A DNA stretch of 64,000 nt from Rhizobium rhizogenes (GCF_002005205.3 NZ_CP019702.2:1678001-1742000), one strand, 5' to 3'; counted from the stretch's first letter, positions 16,909 to 27,231 are shown. Program-made: numbers and translations. The notes: generated by a model not told the origin, from the sequence alone.

Positions 16909-19617
16909 TTACGCCTGTTCGTAAACGCCGTGGCAGTGCTTGTATTTCTTGCCGGAGCCACAGGGGCACATTTCGTTGCGCCCGATACGGCCCCAGGTGG
17001 CGGGGTTGTTCGGATCGCGCTCCTCGGCGGGCACGAAAGCGGCCGGAATGCCCTGTGACATCTCGTCTTCGCCGGTGACGGGATCGAGATGATGGGCGGT
17101 CATTTCCGGCAGTTCCGGCTGCTGCGGTTCCTGCTGCACCAGTTCCACGCGCATCAGCTGGGCGGTAACGGCCTCGCGCAGATTGGCGAGCAGCGCCTGG
17201 AACAGCTCGAAGGCTTCCGCCTTGTATTCCTGCAGCGGATCGCGCTGGGCGTAACCGCGGAAACCGACGACGGAACGGAGATGGTCGAGGTTGACGATAT
17301 GTTCGCGCCACAGATGGTCGATCGTCTGGAGAATGACCGAGCGTTCCACATAGGTCATGATCTCGGGGCCGAAACGCTCCGCGCGCTCGGCGGCATATTT
17401 GTCGGCGGCTTCGGTGACGCGCTGAAGAATGTCGTCCTCGGCGATGCCTTCTTCCTTCGCCCATTCCTCCACCGGCAGGTCGAGGTTCAGGAACTGGGCG
17501 ATACCCGCCTTCAGGCCGGCAAGATCCCACTGTTCGGCATAGGCATTTTCCGGAACATGCTTGGTGACGAGCGTTTCGATGACTTCATTGCGCATGTCGG
17601 CTGCGGTTTCGCCGATATTGTCGGCTTCCATCAGCTCGAGGCGCTGATCGAAGATAACCTTGCGCTGGTCGTTCAGCACGTCGTCATATTTCAGAAGGTT
17701 CTTACGGGTCTCGAAGTTGCGGGCTTCGACCTTCTTCTGGGCACGTTCCAGCGCCTTGTTGATCCACGGATGGACGATGGCTTCGCCTTCCTTCAGGCCG
17801 AGCTTCTGCAGCATCGAGTCCATGCGCTCGGAACCGAAGATACGCATCAGGTCATCCTGAAGCGACAGGTAGAATTTCGAGCGGCCGGGGTCGCCCTGAC
17901 GGCCGGAACGACCGCGCAGCTGGTTGTCGATACGGCGGCTTTCGTGGCGTTCGGTGGCGATGACGTAAAGGCCGCCGGCGGCGAGCGCCTTTTCCTTCAG
18001 CACCTTGATTTCAGCGCGAATGGCTTCTTCCTTCGCGTCGCGTTCGGCACCCGGCTCCATGCCTTCGAGTTCGCGCTCGAGACGCATGTCGACGTTGCCG
18101 CCGAGCTGGATGTCGGTACCGCGGCCGGCCATGTTGGTGGCGATGGTGACGGCGCCGGGAACACCGGCCTGCGAAACGATATAGGCTTCCTGCTCGTGGT
18201 AACGGGCGTTCAGAACCTGAAAGTCGGTAAAGCCGGACTGGCGCAGCATATTCGCCAGAAGCTCGGATTTTTCGATCGATGTCGTGCCGACCAGAACCGG
18301 CTGGCCACGCTCATGCGCCGCCTTGATCTCGGTGATGATCGCCAAGAATTTCTCTTCGCCGGTGCGATAGACCTCGTCGTCCTCGTCGATACGCTGGATC
18401 GGCAGGTTGGTCGGCACTTCGATGACGTCGAGGCCATAGATATTGCCGAATTCTTCCGCTTCCGTCGCGGCCGTACCGGTCATGCCGGCGAGTTTCGTAT
18501 ACATGCGGAAGTAGTTCTGGAAGGTGACGGAGGAAAGCGTCTGGTTTTCCGGCTGGATCTGCACCTTTTCCTTGGCTTCCAGAGCCTGGTGCTGGCCTTC
18601 GGAGTAACGGCGGCCCGGCATCATGCGGCCGGTGAATTCGTCGATGATGACGATTTCGTCGTTGCGGACGATGTAGTCCTTGTCGCGGGTGAAGAGCTTG
18701 TGGGCCTTCAGCGCATTGTTGATGTGGTGAACGATGGCGACGTTTTCGACGTCATAAAGCGATTCGCCCTTCAAGAGGCCCGCCTGCCGCAGCAGGTTCT
18801 CGAGCTTCTCGGTGCCGTCTTCGGAGAAGTTGGCCGAGCGCTGCTTTTCATCGATTTCGTAATCTTCCGGCGTCAGCAGCGGAATGAAGGCATCGATGGT
18901 GTTGTAGAGGTCGGAACGGTCGTCCAGCGGGCCGGAAATGATGAGCGGCGTGCGTGCCTCGTCGACCAGGATCGAGTCGACTTCGTCGACGATCGCGTAG
19001 TTGTGGCCACGCTGCACCATCTGGGCGCGGTCGTATTTCATGTTGTCGCGCAGATAATCGAAGCCGAGTTCGTTATTCGTCGCGTAGGTAATGTCGCAGG
19101 CATAGGCCTCGCGGCGCTGGTCGTCGTCCAGCCCGTGGACGATGACGCCGGTCGTCAGGCCGAGGAAGCCATAGAGCCTGCTCATCGTGGCCGCGTCGCG
19201 CTTGGCGAGATAGTCGTTGACGGTAACGACGTGCACGCCCTTGCCGGCCAGCGCGTTGAGGTAGACCGCAAGGGTCGCCACCAGCGTCTTGCCTTCACCG
19301 GTCTTCATTTCGGCGATGGCGCCGCCATGCAGAATCATGCCGCCGGTCAGCTGCACGTCGAAGGGGCGCATGTGCAGAACGCGGCGCGACGCCTCACGGG
19401 CAACGGCGAAAGCCGGGATCAGCAGGTCGTCCAGCGTCTTGCCATCGGCAAGCTGCTGGCGGAATTCCGCCGTCTTGGCCGCCAGCGCTTCGTTGGAAAG
19501 TGCCTTGGTGGCCTCTTCCAGCGCATTGATGGCTGCGATCTTGCTTTTATAGGAGCGGACGCGGCGATCATTTGCCGAACCGAACAACTTGCGGGCTATT
19601 CCGCCGAGACTGACCAT
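16909..19617 (-). CDS. secA: Preprotein translocase ATPase SecA
   Basis: A 902-residue SecA, the ATPase that drives unfolded preproteins through SecYEG. Walker A MKTGEGKT is at 104-111, followed by the DEAD-type [12 protein letters not shown], the preprotein-binding domain, and [10 protein letters not shown] near the second nucleotide domain. The C-terminus ends in the zinc site [14 protein letters not shown], which binds SecB and phospholipid. I took the ATG at 19617 ([10 protein letters not shown]), which matches the family start and has AAAGGG upstream; an in-frame ATG at 19668 is less likely. It is divergent from a periplasmic foldase gene and closes with a strong terminator. Confidence 0.97.
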   Translation of the reverse strand: MVSLGGIARKLFGSANDRRVRSYKSKIAAINALEEATKALSNEALAAKTAEFRQQLADGKTLDDLLIPAFAVAREASRRVLHMRPFDVQLTGGMILHGGAIAEMKTGEGKTLVATLAVYLNALAGKGVHVVTVNDYLAKRDAATMSRLYGFLGLTTGVIVHGLDDDQRREAYACDITYATNNELGFDYLRDNMKYDRAQMVQRGHNYAIVDEVDSILVDEARTPLIISGPLDDRSDLYNTIDAFIPLLTPEDYEIDEKQRSANFSEDGTEKLENLLRQAGLLKGESLYDVENVAIVHHINNALKAHKLFTRDKDYIVRNDEIVIIDEFTGRMMPGRRYSEGQHQALEAKEKVQIQPENQTLSSVTFQNYFRMYTKLAGMTGTAATEAEEFGNIYGLDVIEVPTNLPIQRIDEDDEVYRTGEEKFLAIITEIKAAHERGQPVLVGTTSIEKSELLANMLRQSGFTDFQVLNARYHEQEAYIVSQAGVPGAVTIATNMAGRGTDIQLGGNVDMRLERELEGMEPGAERDAKEEAIRAEIKVLKEKALAAGGLYVIATERHESRRIDNQLRGRSGRQGDPGRSKFYLSLQDDLMRIFGSERMDSMLQKLGLKEGEAIVHPWINKALERAQKKVEARNFETRKNLLKYDDVLNDQRKVIFDQRLELMEADNIGETAADMRNEVIETLVTKHVPENAYAEQWDLAGLKAGIAQFLNLDLPVEEWAKEEGIAEDDILQRVTEAADKYAAERAERFGPEIMTYVERSVILQTIDHLWREHIVNLDHLRSVVGFRGYAQRDPLQEYKAEAFELFQALLANLREAVTAQLMRVELVQQEPQQPELPEMTAHHLDPVTGEDEMSQGIPAAFVPAEERDPNNPATWGRIGRNEMCPCGSGKKYKHCHGVYEQA

Positions 19618-19860
19618 CTTACTGGCCCTTTCTGAAATTCCGTTTTCGCGGGCGCTTTTCTCCGTCATGCCGATTTCAGCAACAAATGACGGACTTCGCC
19701 CTTCAACGTATCTGGACGCGAGGTTGCGTGACAGATAAGAGGGGGGGCAAATGATGTCAACGGTTCTGCCCGTTACAGAATGGCCACAATCCGGTGTTTG
19801 GAAGTTTTTTCAGAGCCGGAAACCATGTCTGGAGCCGGCATTGTCCCCGAAAGGTTCAAA

Positions 19861-20727
19861 ATGTTGCGCTATAATAAAATTGCGGCTGCGGTGATTGTGG
19901 CCACGCTCGGCCTTCAGTTTCCGGCTTTCGCGCAGGAAGACAAGGTTGTCGCCAAGGTTGGCGATCTGGAAATCCACCAGTCCGAACTCGACCTCGCCAT
20001 GGGCAACCTCGACCCGCAGCTCGCGCAGCTGCCTGACGAGCAGAAGAAGGTCGCGGCCCTTTCCGGCGCCATCGACGTCAAGCTTCTGGTGAAGAACGCG
20101 ACCGCCGAAGGTCTGGAAAAGACTGAAGATTTCAAGAAGCGCATGGATTTCATCCAGGACCGCGAGCTGCACAACGCCTATTTCCGCAAGCATGTGGTCG
20201 ACGCCGTCACCAATGACGAGGTGAAGGCCCGCTACGACAAGGAAGTCGCAGCCCTGCCACAGGAAGAGGAAATCAAGGCCGCGCACATTCTCGTCGCCAG
20301 CGAGGACGAAGCCAAGGACATCATCAAGCAGCTTGATTCGGGCAAGGATTTCGCCGCACTCGCCAAGGAAAAATCGACCGATTCCAACAAGGACGACGGC
20401 GGTGATCTCGGCTGGTTCGGCAAGGGTCGCATGGTGCCGGAATTCGAGGAAGCCGCTTTCGGCCTCGAAAAGGGCGCCTACACCAAGACCCCGGTAAAGA
20501 CCCAGTTCGGCTTCCACGTCATCAAGCTGGAAGACAAGCGCATCGCCCCGCCGCCGGCTTTCGAGCAGGTTGAGCCGCAGGTTCGTCAGCTTGTCATGCG
20601 TGACAAATACGTTGCCCTCATCGAGAAGGCAAAGGCTGACCAGAAGATCGAAATCATGGATGAGACGCTGAAGAAGGGCTACGACGAAGCCACGAAGGAA
20701 CAGCAGGCTCAGCAGCCGCAGCAGTAA
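19861..20727 (+). CDS. Parvulin-type peptidyl-prolyl cis-trans isomerase
   Basis: A 288-residue exported foldase. A signal peptide ([18 protein letters not shown], cleavage after FAQ) is followed by a SurA/PrsA-like helical N-terminal region, and then a PpiC domain at about 135-235: [37 protein letters not shown] and [13 protein letters not shown]. The tail is Gln-rich (EQQAQQPQQ). I took the ATG at 19861, six bases after GAAAGG. It probably assists folding of exported proteins in the periplasm. It is divergent from secA, which fits a secretion theme, and it ends in a strong terminator. Confidence 0.9.
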   Translation: MLRYNKIAAAVIVATLGLQFPAFAQEDKVVAKVGDLEIHQSELDLAMGNLDPQLAQLPDEQKKVAALSGAIDVKLLVKNATAEGLEKTEDFKKRMDFIQDRELHNAYFRKHVVDAVTNDEVKARYDKEVAALPQEEEIKAAHILVASEDEAKDIIKQLDSGKDFAALAKEKSTDSNKDDGGDLGWFGKGRMVPEFEEAAFGLEKGAYTKTPVKTQFGFHVIKLEDKRIAPPPAFEQVEPQVRQLVMRDKYVALIEKAKADQKIEIMDETLKKGYDEATKEQQAQQPQQ

Positions 20728-20738
20728 GAATTCATGCT

Positions 20739-20767
20739 ACGGGGCGGCTATGGGCCGCCCCGTTTCA
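20739..20767 (+). terminator. Rho-independent terminator after parvulin gene
   Basis: CGGGGCGGC and GCCGCCCCG form a 9-bp stem with loop TATGG, followed by TTTCATCT, 12 bases after the stop codon. Confidence 0.8.
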
Positions 20768-20816
20768 TCTCAGGCACTTCCATACCCTCCGTTTCCAGAA
20801 TTTCAGGCGCTTTTCC

Positions 20817-22058
20817 ATGTCCGTTGCCGTTTCTCCGCTTGCTCCGAAATCCTATCCCGACATGCCTGCGCTGCGCGGTGTTCGCATGGCGACGGCCGCC
20901 GCCGGCATCAAGTACAAGAACCGCACGGACGTTCTCCTGATGGTGTTCGACAAGCCGGCAAGCGTGGCCGGTGTTTTCACCAGATCGAAATGCCCTTCCG
21001 CCCCGGTTGATTTCTGCCGCGCCAATCTCGGCGGCGGCGTGGCCCGTGCCGTGGTGGTCAATTCCGGCAATGCCAACGCCTTCACCGGCGTCAAGGGCAA
21101 GGCCGCGACCGAGTTGACGGCGAAATCCGCCGCCGCTGCCGTCGGCTGCTCCGAAGGCGAGGTCTTCCTCGCATCGACCGGTGTGATCGGCGAGCCGCTG
21201 GATGCCTCGAAATTTGCCGGTGTTCTCGGCGACATGAACGTCAGGGCAGAGGCCGATTTCTGGCAGGAAGCCGCCAAGGCGATCATGACGACCGACACCT
21301 ATCCCAAGGTTTCGACCCGCACCGCCGAGATCGGCGGTGTGATCGTCACGATCAACGGCATCTCCAAGGGCGCCGGCATGATTGCGCCCGACATGGCGAC
21401 GATGCTCTCCTTTGTGGTGACGGATGCCGATATCGAGCCTGCCGCCCTGCAATCCCTGCTTTCTGCCGGCGTCGGTCCGACGTTTAATTCCGTGACGGTC
21501 GACAGCGATACCTCCACCTCCGATACGCTGATGCTGTTTGCCACGGGTGCAGCTGCCGAAGACGGTCAGGTGAAGGTGACGAGCGCCGATGATGAGCGCC
21601 TGGCTGGCTTTCGTGCCGCACTGAACGATCTCCTGAAGGATCTGGCGCTGCAGGTGGTTCGTGACGGCGAGGGCGCGCGCAAGATGGTGGAAGTCACCGT
21701 AACAGGCGCGGAAAACGATGCCGCCGCCAAGAAGATCGCCCTTTCCATCGCCAATTCGCCGCTGGTGAAAACCGCGGTTGCCGGCGAGGACGCCAATTGG
21801 GGCCGCGTCGTCATGGCTGTCGGCAAATCCGGTGAGATGGCCGACCGCGACCGCCTCGCCATCTGGTTCGGTGGCGTGCGCGTGGCCGTGAATGGCGAGC
21901 GCGACCCGGATTATTCGGAAGCGGAAACCAGCGCGGTGATGCGTCTCGAAGACATTCCGGTGAAGGTCGATATCGGTCTCGGGCAGGGCACGGCCACCGT
22001 CTGGACCTGTGATCTGACGAAGGAATATGTTGCGATCAACGGCGACTACCGGAGCTGA
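20817..22058 (+). CDS. argJ: Bifunctional glutamate N-acetyltransferase / amino-acid acetyltransferase ArgJ
   Basis: A 413-residue arginine biosynthesis enzyme of the ornithine acetyltransferase family. It transfers the acetyl group from N-acetylornithine to glutamate, recycling it, and in bifunctional members also uses acetyl-CoA. The autocleavage site is visible: [16 protein letters not shown], with Thr195 as the new N-terminal nucleophile, preceded by the conserved Asn/Gly-rich [12 protein letters not shown] at about 80-91 and TGVIG. The full-length family size is met. The gene follows a terminator by 50 bases, and a GNAT gene and mutT follow closely, so the three are probably co-transcribed. 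Confidence 0.96.
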   Translation: MSVAVSPLAPKSYPDMPALRGVRMATAAAGIKYKNRTDVLLMVFDKPASVAGVFTRSKCPSAPVDFCRANLGGGVARAVVVNSGNANAFTGVKGKAATELTAKSAAAAVGCSEGEVFLASTGVIGEPLDASKFAGVLGDMNVRAEADFWQEAAKAIMTTDTYPKVSTRTAEIGGVIVTINGISKGAGMIAPDMATMLSFVVTDADIEPAALQSLLSAGVGPTFNSVTVDSDTSTSDTLMLFATGAAAEDGQVKVTSADDERLAGFRAALNDLLKDLALQVVRDGEGARKMVEVTVTGAENDAAAKKIALSIANSPLVKTAVAGEDANWGRVVMAVGKSGEMADRDRLAIWFGGVRVAVNGERDPDYSEAETSAVMRLEDIPVKVDIGLGQGTATVWTCDLTKEYVAINGDYRS

Positions 22059-22076
22059 CCGTTGGAGCCGAAGAGA

Positions 22077-22853
22077 ATGCAGGACAACAAAGCCGTCAAT
22101 CTGCCGCTGGTTCGCCGTCTGGAAGCCGTCAGCTTCCGGGCATGGCCCGCCTCGTCGGTAATTTATGACGGCAGCTGGCAAATCCGTCTCACGGGTTCGC
22201 ATCCTTCCAAACGCATCAACTGCGTGGTGCCGCTCGATCCGTCCGATTACGGAAATTGTGCGGTGCGGCTGGAAAAGGCGCGCAAGCGTTTCGAGGATTT
22301 CGGCCGGCCGCTGGTGGTGCGCGAAACCACGCTGATGCCGCCGCAGCTTATGGACTTCCTGGCGGAAGATGGCTGGTCCGTGTTTGAAGAAGTCATGGTC
22401 ATGACCGCTGATCTTTCCGGCATGGAACTGCCGGAAACGCTGGTCAGCCTGCCGAGCCACGATATCGGCCGTTTTGTCGAGGCGAGCATCAAGGTCAGCG
22501 ATGGCGATCCGGCGTTGCGTCCGGCAATTGCGGAGATCGTCAGCTCCATCAAGCCGTCGCTCGGCCTCTTCATCAATGAGGAGGTGGAAGGCAATCCACT
22601 CGCGACCGTCATCTGCGTGCAGGATAATGACCTTGCCGGCATTCTCTCGCTTGACGTTGCCGCGTCGCAGCGAAAAAGGGGACTCGGCACGCAAATTCTG
22701 GCATCGGCGCTGCGCTGGGCGAGGATTAGCGGCGCCAAGAGCGCATGGCTGCAGGTGGACACCACCAATGCAGGTGCGATTGCGCTTTACGAGAAATTCG
22801 GCTTCACCGAGGCTTATCGTTACCGCTACTGGCGCAAGGGTGCTGAAGAATGA
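22077..22853 (+). CDS. GNAT family N-acetyltransferase
   Basis: A 258-residue protein with a C-terminal GNAT domain at about 140-255: the acetyl-CoA loop RKRGLGTQILASAL, then GAKSAWLQVDTTNAGAIALYEKFGFTEAYRYRYW. The N-terminal half (RLEAVSFRAWPASSVIYDGSWQIRLT) is typical of the RimI-like group found next to argJ. I used the ATG at 22077; a TTG at 22062 is possible. It starts 18 bases after argJ and its stop overlaps mutT. It could acetylate an amino acid or a protein; not resolved. Confidence 0.85.
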   Translation: MQDNKAVNLPLVRRLEAVSFRAWPASSVIYDGSWQIRLTGSHPSKRINCVVPLDPSDYGNCAVRLEKARKRFEDFGRPLVVRETTLMPPQLMDFLAEDGWSVFEEVMVMTADLSGMELPETLVSLPSHDIGRFVEASIKVSDGDPALRPAIAEIVSSIKPSLGLFINEEVEGNPLATVICVQDNDLAGILSLDVAASQRKRGLGTQILASALRWARISGAKSAWLQVDTTNAGAIALYEKFGFTEAYRYRYWRKGAEE

Positions 22854-23263
22854 GTGAGGCGGGCAAAAAGATTCTGCTGGTCGCTGCCTGCGCGCTTCTC
22901 GATCAGGATGGCCGCATTCTTCTGGCGCAGCGGCCCGAGGGCAAGTCTCTCGCCGGCCTGTGGGAGTTTCCCGGCGGCAAGGTGGAGCACGGTGAAACGC
23001 CGGAAGAGACCCTTGTCCGTGAACTGGACGAGGAACTGGGCATCAGGACCAAGGTTGCCTGCCTTGCGCCGCTGACCTTCGCCAGCCACACCTACGAGAC
23101 CTTTCACCTGCTGATGCCGCTTTACGTGTGCCGTCGTTATGAAGGCATCGCGCATGGGCGGGAAGGACAGGCGCTGAAATGGGTGAAGCCGCAGGCTCTG
23201 CGCGATTATCCCATGCCGCCGGCCGATGAGCCGCTGATTCCGTTCCTGCAGGATCTGCTTTAG
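22850..23263 (+). CDS. mutT: 8-oxo-dGTP diphosphatase MutT (NUDIX)
   Basis: A 137-residue NUDIX hydrolase. The Nudix box runs from Gly42 to about 65 with the full GX5EX7REUXEEXGU pattern (GGKVEHGETP, then EETLVRELDEELGI), and the flanking ALLDQDGRILLAQRPEGK and LWEFPGG are MutT-specific. MutT removes oxidised dGTP from the nucleotide pool. It overlaps the GNAT stop by 4 bases, forming a three-gene run with argJ. No terminator is visible after the stop. Confidence 0.93.
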   Translation: MSEAGKKILLVAACALLDQDGRILLAQRPEGKSLAGLWEFPGGKVEHGETPEETLVRELDEELGIRTKVACLAPLTFASHTYETFHLLMPLYVCRRYEGIAHGREGQALKWVKPQALRDYPMPPADEPLIPFLQDLL

Positions 23264-23595
23264 GACCACAGGGCCATCGAGATTGACGCGACAAGCACCG
23301 CCGGTCGGGCGATGCCGTTGTCTGATCACGGGTATCGCGCTTCCATTTGACGTTGTCTCCGGGCCTGTTCGAGGCACAATGAAGGCGGATTTCGGTGCGT
23401 GTCAGTGCGGCTGGACTGGCTGGGCGACGGTGGTGGCTTGCCCTTTCCCGGTCTTCCTCCGTCACAGCTTCGTGAAAATACCCTGCGGCATCCGCTTTGC
23501 CGTGCCAAAACGGGGCTATGTTAAGAGATCGTTCAGCACCCTCTGGCAGATTGTTAAGCTAAAGAAGCGGTAAACTGCGCGAGACGAGGTTGGTC
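23264..23595. other. Intergenic region without a gene, 332 bases
   Basis: I see no gene here. Frames across it lack ribosome sites and recognisable protein sequence. The last 60 bases before 23596 are AT-richer and likely hold the promoter of the small membrane protein. Confidence 0.5.
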
Positions 23596-23910
23596 ATGAA
23601 CGAGGATTTCTGGAAGACGGTGGAAGGTCGTCACTCTTATTCCGATAAATCCCGTCGCACCGGCGTTCTGAATGTCGCGCTGCTTTTCGGTACGGCCGTT
23701 ATCGCGCTTTCCCTGATCGTGACCCCCATGCTTGCCGGAAAATCATCCACGCGTGTGGCGCAGTTTCCCGACAATTATGACATGATCAGCACCGGCTCGA
23801 TCAAGAAGACCGATATGGGCAAGACCTATTCCATCCGCCGCAGCATAACCCAGCCGATGCCGGAAATGCCCTGTGTCGTGACCGGTTATAACAACGAGAG
23901 CGGTTGCTGA
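23596..23910 (+). CDS. Small membrane-anchored protein of unknown function
   Basis: A 104-residue protein with one hydrophobic segment at about 26-48 (VLNVALLFGTAVIALSLIVTP). The mature C-terminal part is polar, contains STGSIKK and ends in a cysteine pair region (EMPCVVTG and ESGC). The start ATG at 23596 has GAGG 7 bases upstream; a TTG lies two codons before it. The gene stands alone before a Flp pilin gene with a 116-base gap. I recognise no family. It resembles small inner-membrane proteins common in rhizobia that face the periplasm (inference from topology). Confidence 0.65.
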   Translation: MNEDFWKTVEGRHSYSDKSRRTGVLNVALLFGTAVIALSLIVTPMLAGKSSTRVAQFPDNYDMISTGSIKKTDMGKTYSIRRSITQPMPEMPCVVTGYNNESGC

Positions 23911-24026
23911 TCGTTTACCATCATCGGTAACCGATTCCTCACACTGGTCACCTAAGATATATTCGATTTCAATAAAGCATAGTGCCGGCCGGCGGAATAA
24001 GCCGGATGGTGGATGGGGAATATCCT

Positions 24027-24197
24027 GTGCTGCGTTCTTTTATCGATTTCTGCAAAAACGAAGACGGGGCTACCGCAGTCGAATACGGTCTGATCGTCGG
24101 GGTGATTTCCGCGGCACTCATCGCTGGCGCCGGCACCATCAGCAGTAACATCAACACGGTTTTCAAGTTTATCGCCGATACTTTCGCGAACAGCTGA
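24027..24197 (+). CDS. Flp/Fap-type pilin subunit
   Basis: A 56-residue class III type IVb pilin precursor. The leader is short, ending in NEDG, and the processing site is G then ATAVEYG, matching the Flp consensus in which the fifth residue of the mature chain is Glu and the next is Tyr. A hydrophobic helix (LIVGVISAALIAGAG) follows. I chose GTG at 24027, seven bases after GGGGAA; an ATG at 24006 would give an unusually long leader. Flp pilins build the Tad/Cpa pilus used for surface attachment. No tad assembly genes are in the window, so this is an orphan copy. Confidence 0.82.
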   Translation: MLRSFIDFCKNEDGATAVEYGLIVGVISAALIAGAGTISSNINTVFKFIADTFANS

Positions 24198-24215
24198 AAG
24201 TGTTGGGGCAAGCGC

Positions 24216-25097
24216 TCAGGACAGTTTCACCTCGGTTGTCTTCAGCGCATCCGCAAGGCGCATCTTGGCGGAGCCGGGTTTCAGCGGTTTCTGCTGGCTC
24301 TCATGTGGCGCCCAACCCGAGACATAGATGATGGAAAACGTCGCTCTTATCCGGCCATCGGGATCGGAGTAACGCTCGGCGTAAAGCTCCGCTGCCCGCA
24401 GGAAAAAGCCGCGGTTGAGCGGCTTTCGGCTTCGGCTTGTCAAGGGATTGGCCATGCCCATGGCGCGCAGGTCGCGCATCAACGGAAAGATCGAATCGTA
24501 ACGTACCGTATAGGTCTCGGCATCGGTGACGGGCAGTGCGAAACCGGCCCGTTGCAAAAGCGCGCCGACATCGCGCACATCGGCGAAGGGAATGACACGC
24601 GGGCTTGCACCGCCCGTCAGTTCCGCCTCGGCCGTCAGCAAAACGTCGCGCAATTCCTGCAGGGTGCCGCTGCCGGGAATGGCGCCGAGGAAAAGGCCGT
24701 CCGGCTTCAATGCCCGCCGGATCTGGATCAGCGCACCGGGCGTGTCGTTGGTCAGATGCAGGGCAAGCGGCGAAACGACAAGATTGGCGGAGGCTTCCTC
24801 CAGCGGTAGATGCTCCATGGAGGCCGCCTCGGGGATATTGCCATCAGTTGCAAAACAGCTTTCCGTTTCAATACGGCGAATGCCGTCGACTTTGCCTGTC
24901 TCCGCCAGCCGCCGGGCCGTGACGCCGGTTCCACCGTGCAGTTCGATCGCTGTCTCGAACCGGCGCTCGACGATGGCAAGCCTGTCAGCCAGCTCTTCGG
25001 CCGCCATGTCGAGAAGAAACAGGGCCTTGTCATCGCGCCGGTTCCATGCCCGGTGACGGTTTTGTTCGATCAGGGCCTGGTCAAAGAGAATATCCAT
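24216..25097 (-). CDS. SAM-dependent methyltransferase (BioC/NDUFAF5-like)
   Basis: A 293-residue class I methyltransferase. The start DILFDQALIEQNRHRAWNRRDDKALFLLDMAAEEL is highly typical of the alphaproteobacterial relatives of NDUFAF5 and BioC. ETAIELHGGTGVTARRL is the SAM loop, although the usual GxGxG is changed to HGGTG, and LSFRR-like NLVVSPLALHLTNDTPGALIQIRRAL marks motif IV. It converges on the Flp pilin with 18 bases between and is divergent from comF. In mitochondria the homologue helps complex I assembly; the bacterial role is not settled. Confidence 0.8.
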   Translation of the reverse strand: MDILFDQALIEQNRHRAWNRRDDKALFLLDMAAEELADRLAIVERRFETAIELHGGTGVTARRLAETGKVDGIRRIETESCFATDGNIPEAASMEHLPLEEASANLVVSPLALHLTNDTPGALIQIRRALKPDGLFLGAIPGSGTLQELRDVLLTAEAELTGGASPRVIPFADVRDVGALLQRAGFALPVTDAETYTVRYDSIFPLMRDLRAMGMANPLTSRSRKPLNRGFFLRAAELYAERYSDPDGRIRATFSIIYVSGWAPHESQQKPLKPGSAKMRLADALKTTEVKLS

Positions 25098-25239
25098 CGT
25101 CTTGCCTGCTCGGCCTCTGGCACCTTGGGGACAGGCGGGGCCGTATCGTTGCTGTCATGCCGCTTCGGGCATCGCGCCCTGTGTCGAACCGGGCGTATCG
25201 CTCTCGCAAAGGCACCCGTTCGGCGCTAAAGTCAACCTC

Positions 25240-26031
25240 ATGGGTGCTGGTGACGATCTGTTTTCGGAATTGCTGTCGAAATCCGCTGCCATGCCGGCTG
25301 CGGGCCGCGACATGTTGCGCTCGTTCTTCCGTCTCATCTATCCGCCGACCTGCGCGGGCTGCAATCGCATGACCGGCGGCGATGGGGCCCTGTGCCCCGG
25401 TTGCTGGAGGGATGTGGCCTTTATCGATCGCCCTTTCTGCGAGGTTCTTGGCACTCCCTTCGCGCGGGATCACGGTGAGGGAGCGGTAAGCGCCAGGGCC
25501 ATTGCCGATCCGCCGCCGTTTGACCGCCTGCGCGCCGTCGCCTGCCACGAGGGCACTGCCCGCAAGCTGGTACACCGGCTGAAATATCAGGACCGCACCG
25601 ATCTCGCCGGCTTGATGGCGTTATGGATGTTGCGGGCAAGTGACGGAACGGTCGACGCCTGCGATTGCATCGTGCCGGTTCCCCTGCATCGCCGCCGCTT
25701 CCTGCGCCGCCGGTTCAATCAGTCCGCCGAGCTGGCGCGGCATCTGGCGAGAGCCGCAGGCAAACCGCTGCTCGCCGGCACGCTGCTGCGCGTGAAGCCG
25801 ACCGAACGGCAGGTGGGGCTCTCCGCGCCTGCCCGGCAGGACAATGTGCGGGGTGCTTTCTCCCTCGCGCCCGGTCGGGAGGCCGATGTTCATGGCAAGC
25901 GCGTGGTGCTGGTGGACGACGTCTACACCACCGGTGCGACGGTGGGTGCGGCAAGCCGCGCCCTGCGCAAGGCAGGTGCCGCGGATGTGACAGTTTTGAC
26001 CTTTGCAATGGCCGTTTCCGGGCCTATATGA
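25240..26031 (+). CDS. comF: ComF family protein (phosphoribosyltransferase-like)
   Basis: A 263-residue cytoplasmic protein with the ComF layout: an N-terminal zinc-finger-like segment (CAGCNRMTGG, then CPGCW), a middle VACHEGTARKLVHRLKYQDR, and a C-terminal phosphoribosyltransferase domain whose PRPP loop VVLVDDVYTTGAT is at about 222-234. ComF takes part in DNA uptake in naturally competent bacteria, but the alphaproteobacterial copies are of uncertain role. The ATG at 25240 is a guess; 25291 is an alternative and neither has a clear ribosome site. It starts 142 bases from the divergent methyltransferase. Confidence 0.82.
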   Translation: MGAGDDLFSELLSKSAAMPAAGRDMLRSFFRLIYPPTCAGCNRMTGGDGALCPGCWRDVAFIDRPFCEVLGTPFARDHGEGAVSARAIADPPPFDRLRAVACHEGTARKLVHRLKYQDRTDLAGLMALWMLRASDGTVDACDCIVPVPLHRRRFLRRRFNQSAELARHLARAAGKPLLAGTLLRVKPTERQVGLSAPARQDNVRGAFSLAPGREADVHGKRVVLVDDVYTTGATVGAASRALRKAGAADVTVLTFAMAVSGPI

Positions 26032-26091
26032 AGCCTGAATGACATGAAGAAACCGTGCGTCTGGTCGCACGTTTGCGAGGTTTTGAACAAC

Positions 26092-26346
26092 ATGGCACCG
26101 GTAGCGATCTATACGCGGGATTTTTGTGGTTATTGCGCGCGCGCCAAGGCGCTGCTGGACAGCAAGGGTGTGGATTATGCCGAATATAATTCCACCACGA
26201 CGCCGGAATACCGGCAGGAAATGATCGAGAAATCCGGTGGAACGACCTTCCCGCAAATCTTCATCAATGGCCAGCATGTCGGCGGTTGTGACGATCTGCA
26301 TGCGCTGGAGCGCGCCGGCAAACTGGACGCCATGCTGGCTGCCTGA
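26092..26346 (+). CDS. grxC: Glutaredoxin 3
   Basis: An 84-residue class I glutaredoxin. The dithiol active site is CGYC (Cys12, Cys15), then TTFPQIFINGQHVGGCDDLHALE, the glutathione-binding cis-Pro and GG-CDD motifs. It reduces mixed disulfides with glutathione in the cytoplasm. I took the ATG at 26092 because the fold starts at APVAIYT; a longer frame starts at 26044. It lies 60 bases after comF and 24 before an amidase gene, in a head-to-tail run that continues through the DUF1178 gene. Confidence 0.93.
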   Translation: MAPVAIYTRDFCGYCARAKALLDSKGVDYAEYNSTTTPEYRQEMIEKSGGTTFPQIFINGQHVGGCDDLHALERAGKLDAMLAA

Positions 26347-26370
26347 CCGGGCCGATCGACGGAGGATGTG

Positions 26371-27231
26371 ATGAGTTTCAAGGCTGCCGCCATCCAGATG
26401 CGCTCCGGCGTCGACCCGGTGAGAAACGCCGCCGATATGGAGCGGCTGGTGCGCACCGCTGCGGCTGAGGGGGCTGTTTATGTGCAGACCCCGGAAATGA
26501 CGGGCGCCATCCAGAAGGACAGGCAGGCGCTTCGTGCCCAGCTGCGCGACGACGATGGCGACATCATCGTTGCGACCGCCGCCCGTCTTGCCCGCGAACT
26601 CGGCATCCATGTCCATATCGGCTCCACGGCCATTGCCCGCCCCGACGGCAAGATCGCCAATCGCGGCTTTCTCTTCGCGCCGGATGGCTCGCGCATCTGC
26701 AGCTATGACAAGATTCATATGTTCGATGTCGATCTTGACAATGGTGAAAGCTGGCGCGAAAGCGCTGCCTATGAGCCCGGCGAAGTGGCGCGTATCGCCG
26801 AACTTCCCTTGGCGAAATTCGGCTTCGCCATCTGCTATGACGTCCGTTTCCCGCAGCTTTTCCGGGCGGAAGCGCTGGCCGGTGCCGAAGTTCTGACGGT
26901 GCCCGCCGCTTTCACCCGCCAGACGGGGGAGGCCCATTGGGAAATCCTGTTGCGCGCCCGCGCCATTGAGAATGGCGCTTTTGTCATCGCCGCCGCACAG
27001 GGCGGGGTGCATGAGGACGGGCGCGAGACTTTCGGCCATTCCATCATCATCGACCCCTGGGGCAGGGTACTGGCCATTGCCGGGGGTACCGGGGAAGAGA
27101 TCATTTTCGCCGAGATCGATACGGCGCTGGTTGCGGCCGCGCGCGGAAAAATTCCCAATCTGCGCAATGCCCGAGAATTCGGGCTGGATACGGTTGTTCC
27201 CCTGAAACCTGCCGGAGGTGAGGCGGCGTGA
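26371..27231 (+). CDS. Carbon-nitrogen hydrolase (Nit1/omega-amidase-like)
   Basis: A 286-residue nitrilase-superfamily amidase. The catalytic triad is visible: Glu42 (PEMTG), Lys114 (YDKIHMFD) and Cys155 (ICYDVRFP). The sequence FDVDLDNGESWRESAAYEPGE matches the Nit1/Nit2 group, which hydrolyses deaminated glutathione or alpha-keto amides. The context next to glutaredoxin fits repair of glutathione side products, though that is inference. The ATG at 26371 has GGAGG close upstream, one codon after a GTG. The stop overlaps the next gene by 4 bases. Confidence 0.9.
   Translation: MSFKAAAIQMRSGVDPVRNAADMERLVRTAAAEGAVYVQTPEMTGAIQKDRQALRAQLRDDDGDIIVATAARLARELGIHVHIGSTAIARPDGKIANRGFLFAPDGSRICSYDKIHMFDVDLDNGESWRESAAYEPGEVARIAELPLAKFGFAICYDVRFPQLFRAEALAGAEVLTVPAAFTRQTGEAHWEILLRARAIENGAFVIAAAQGGVHEDGRETFGHSIIIDPWGRVLAIAGGTGEEIIFAEIDTALVAAARGKIPNLRNAREFGLDTVVPLKPAGGEAA

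Noticed and set aside
17089..19635. 848-residue plus-strand reading frame opposite secA
   Set aside because: It is the antisense shadow of a certain SecA; GC-rich third positions keep the opposite frame open. No ribosome site or family features.
20748..22694. 648-residue minus-strand frame opposite argJ and the GNAT gene
   Set aside because: Histidine- and arginine-rich antisense shadow spanning two well-supported genes.
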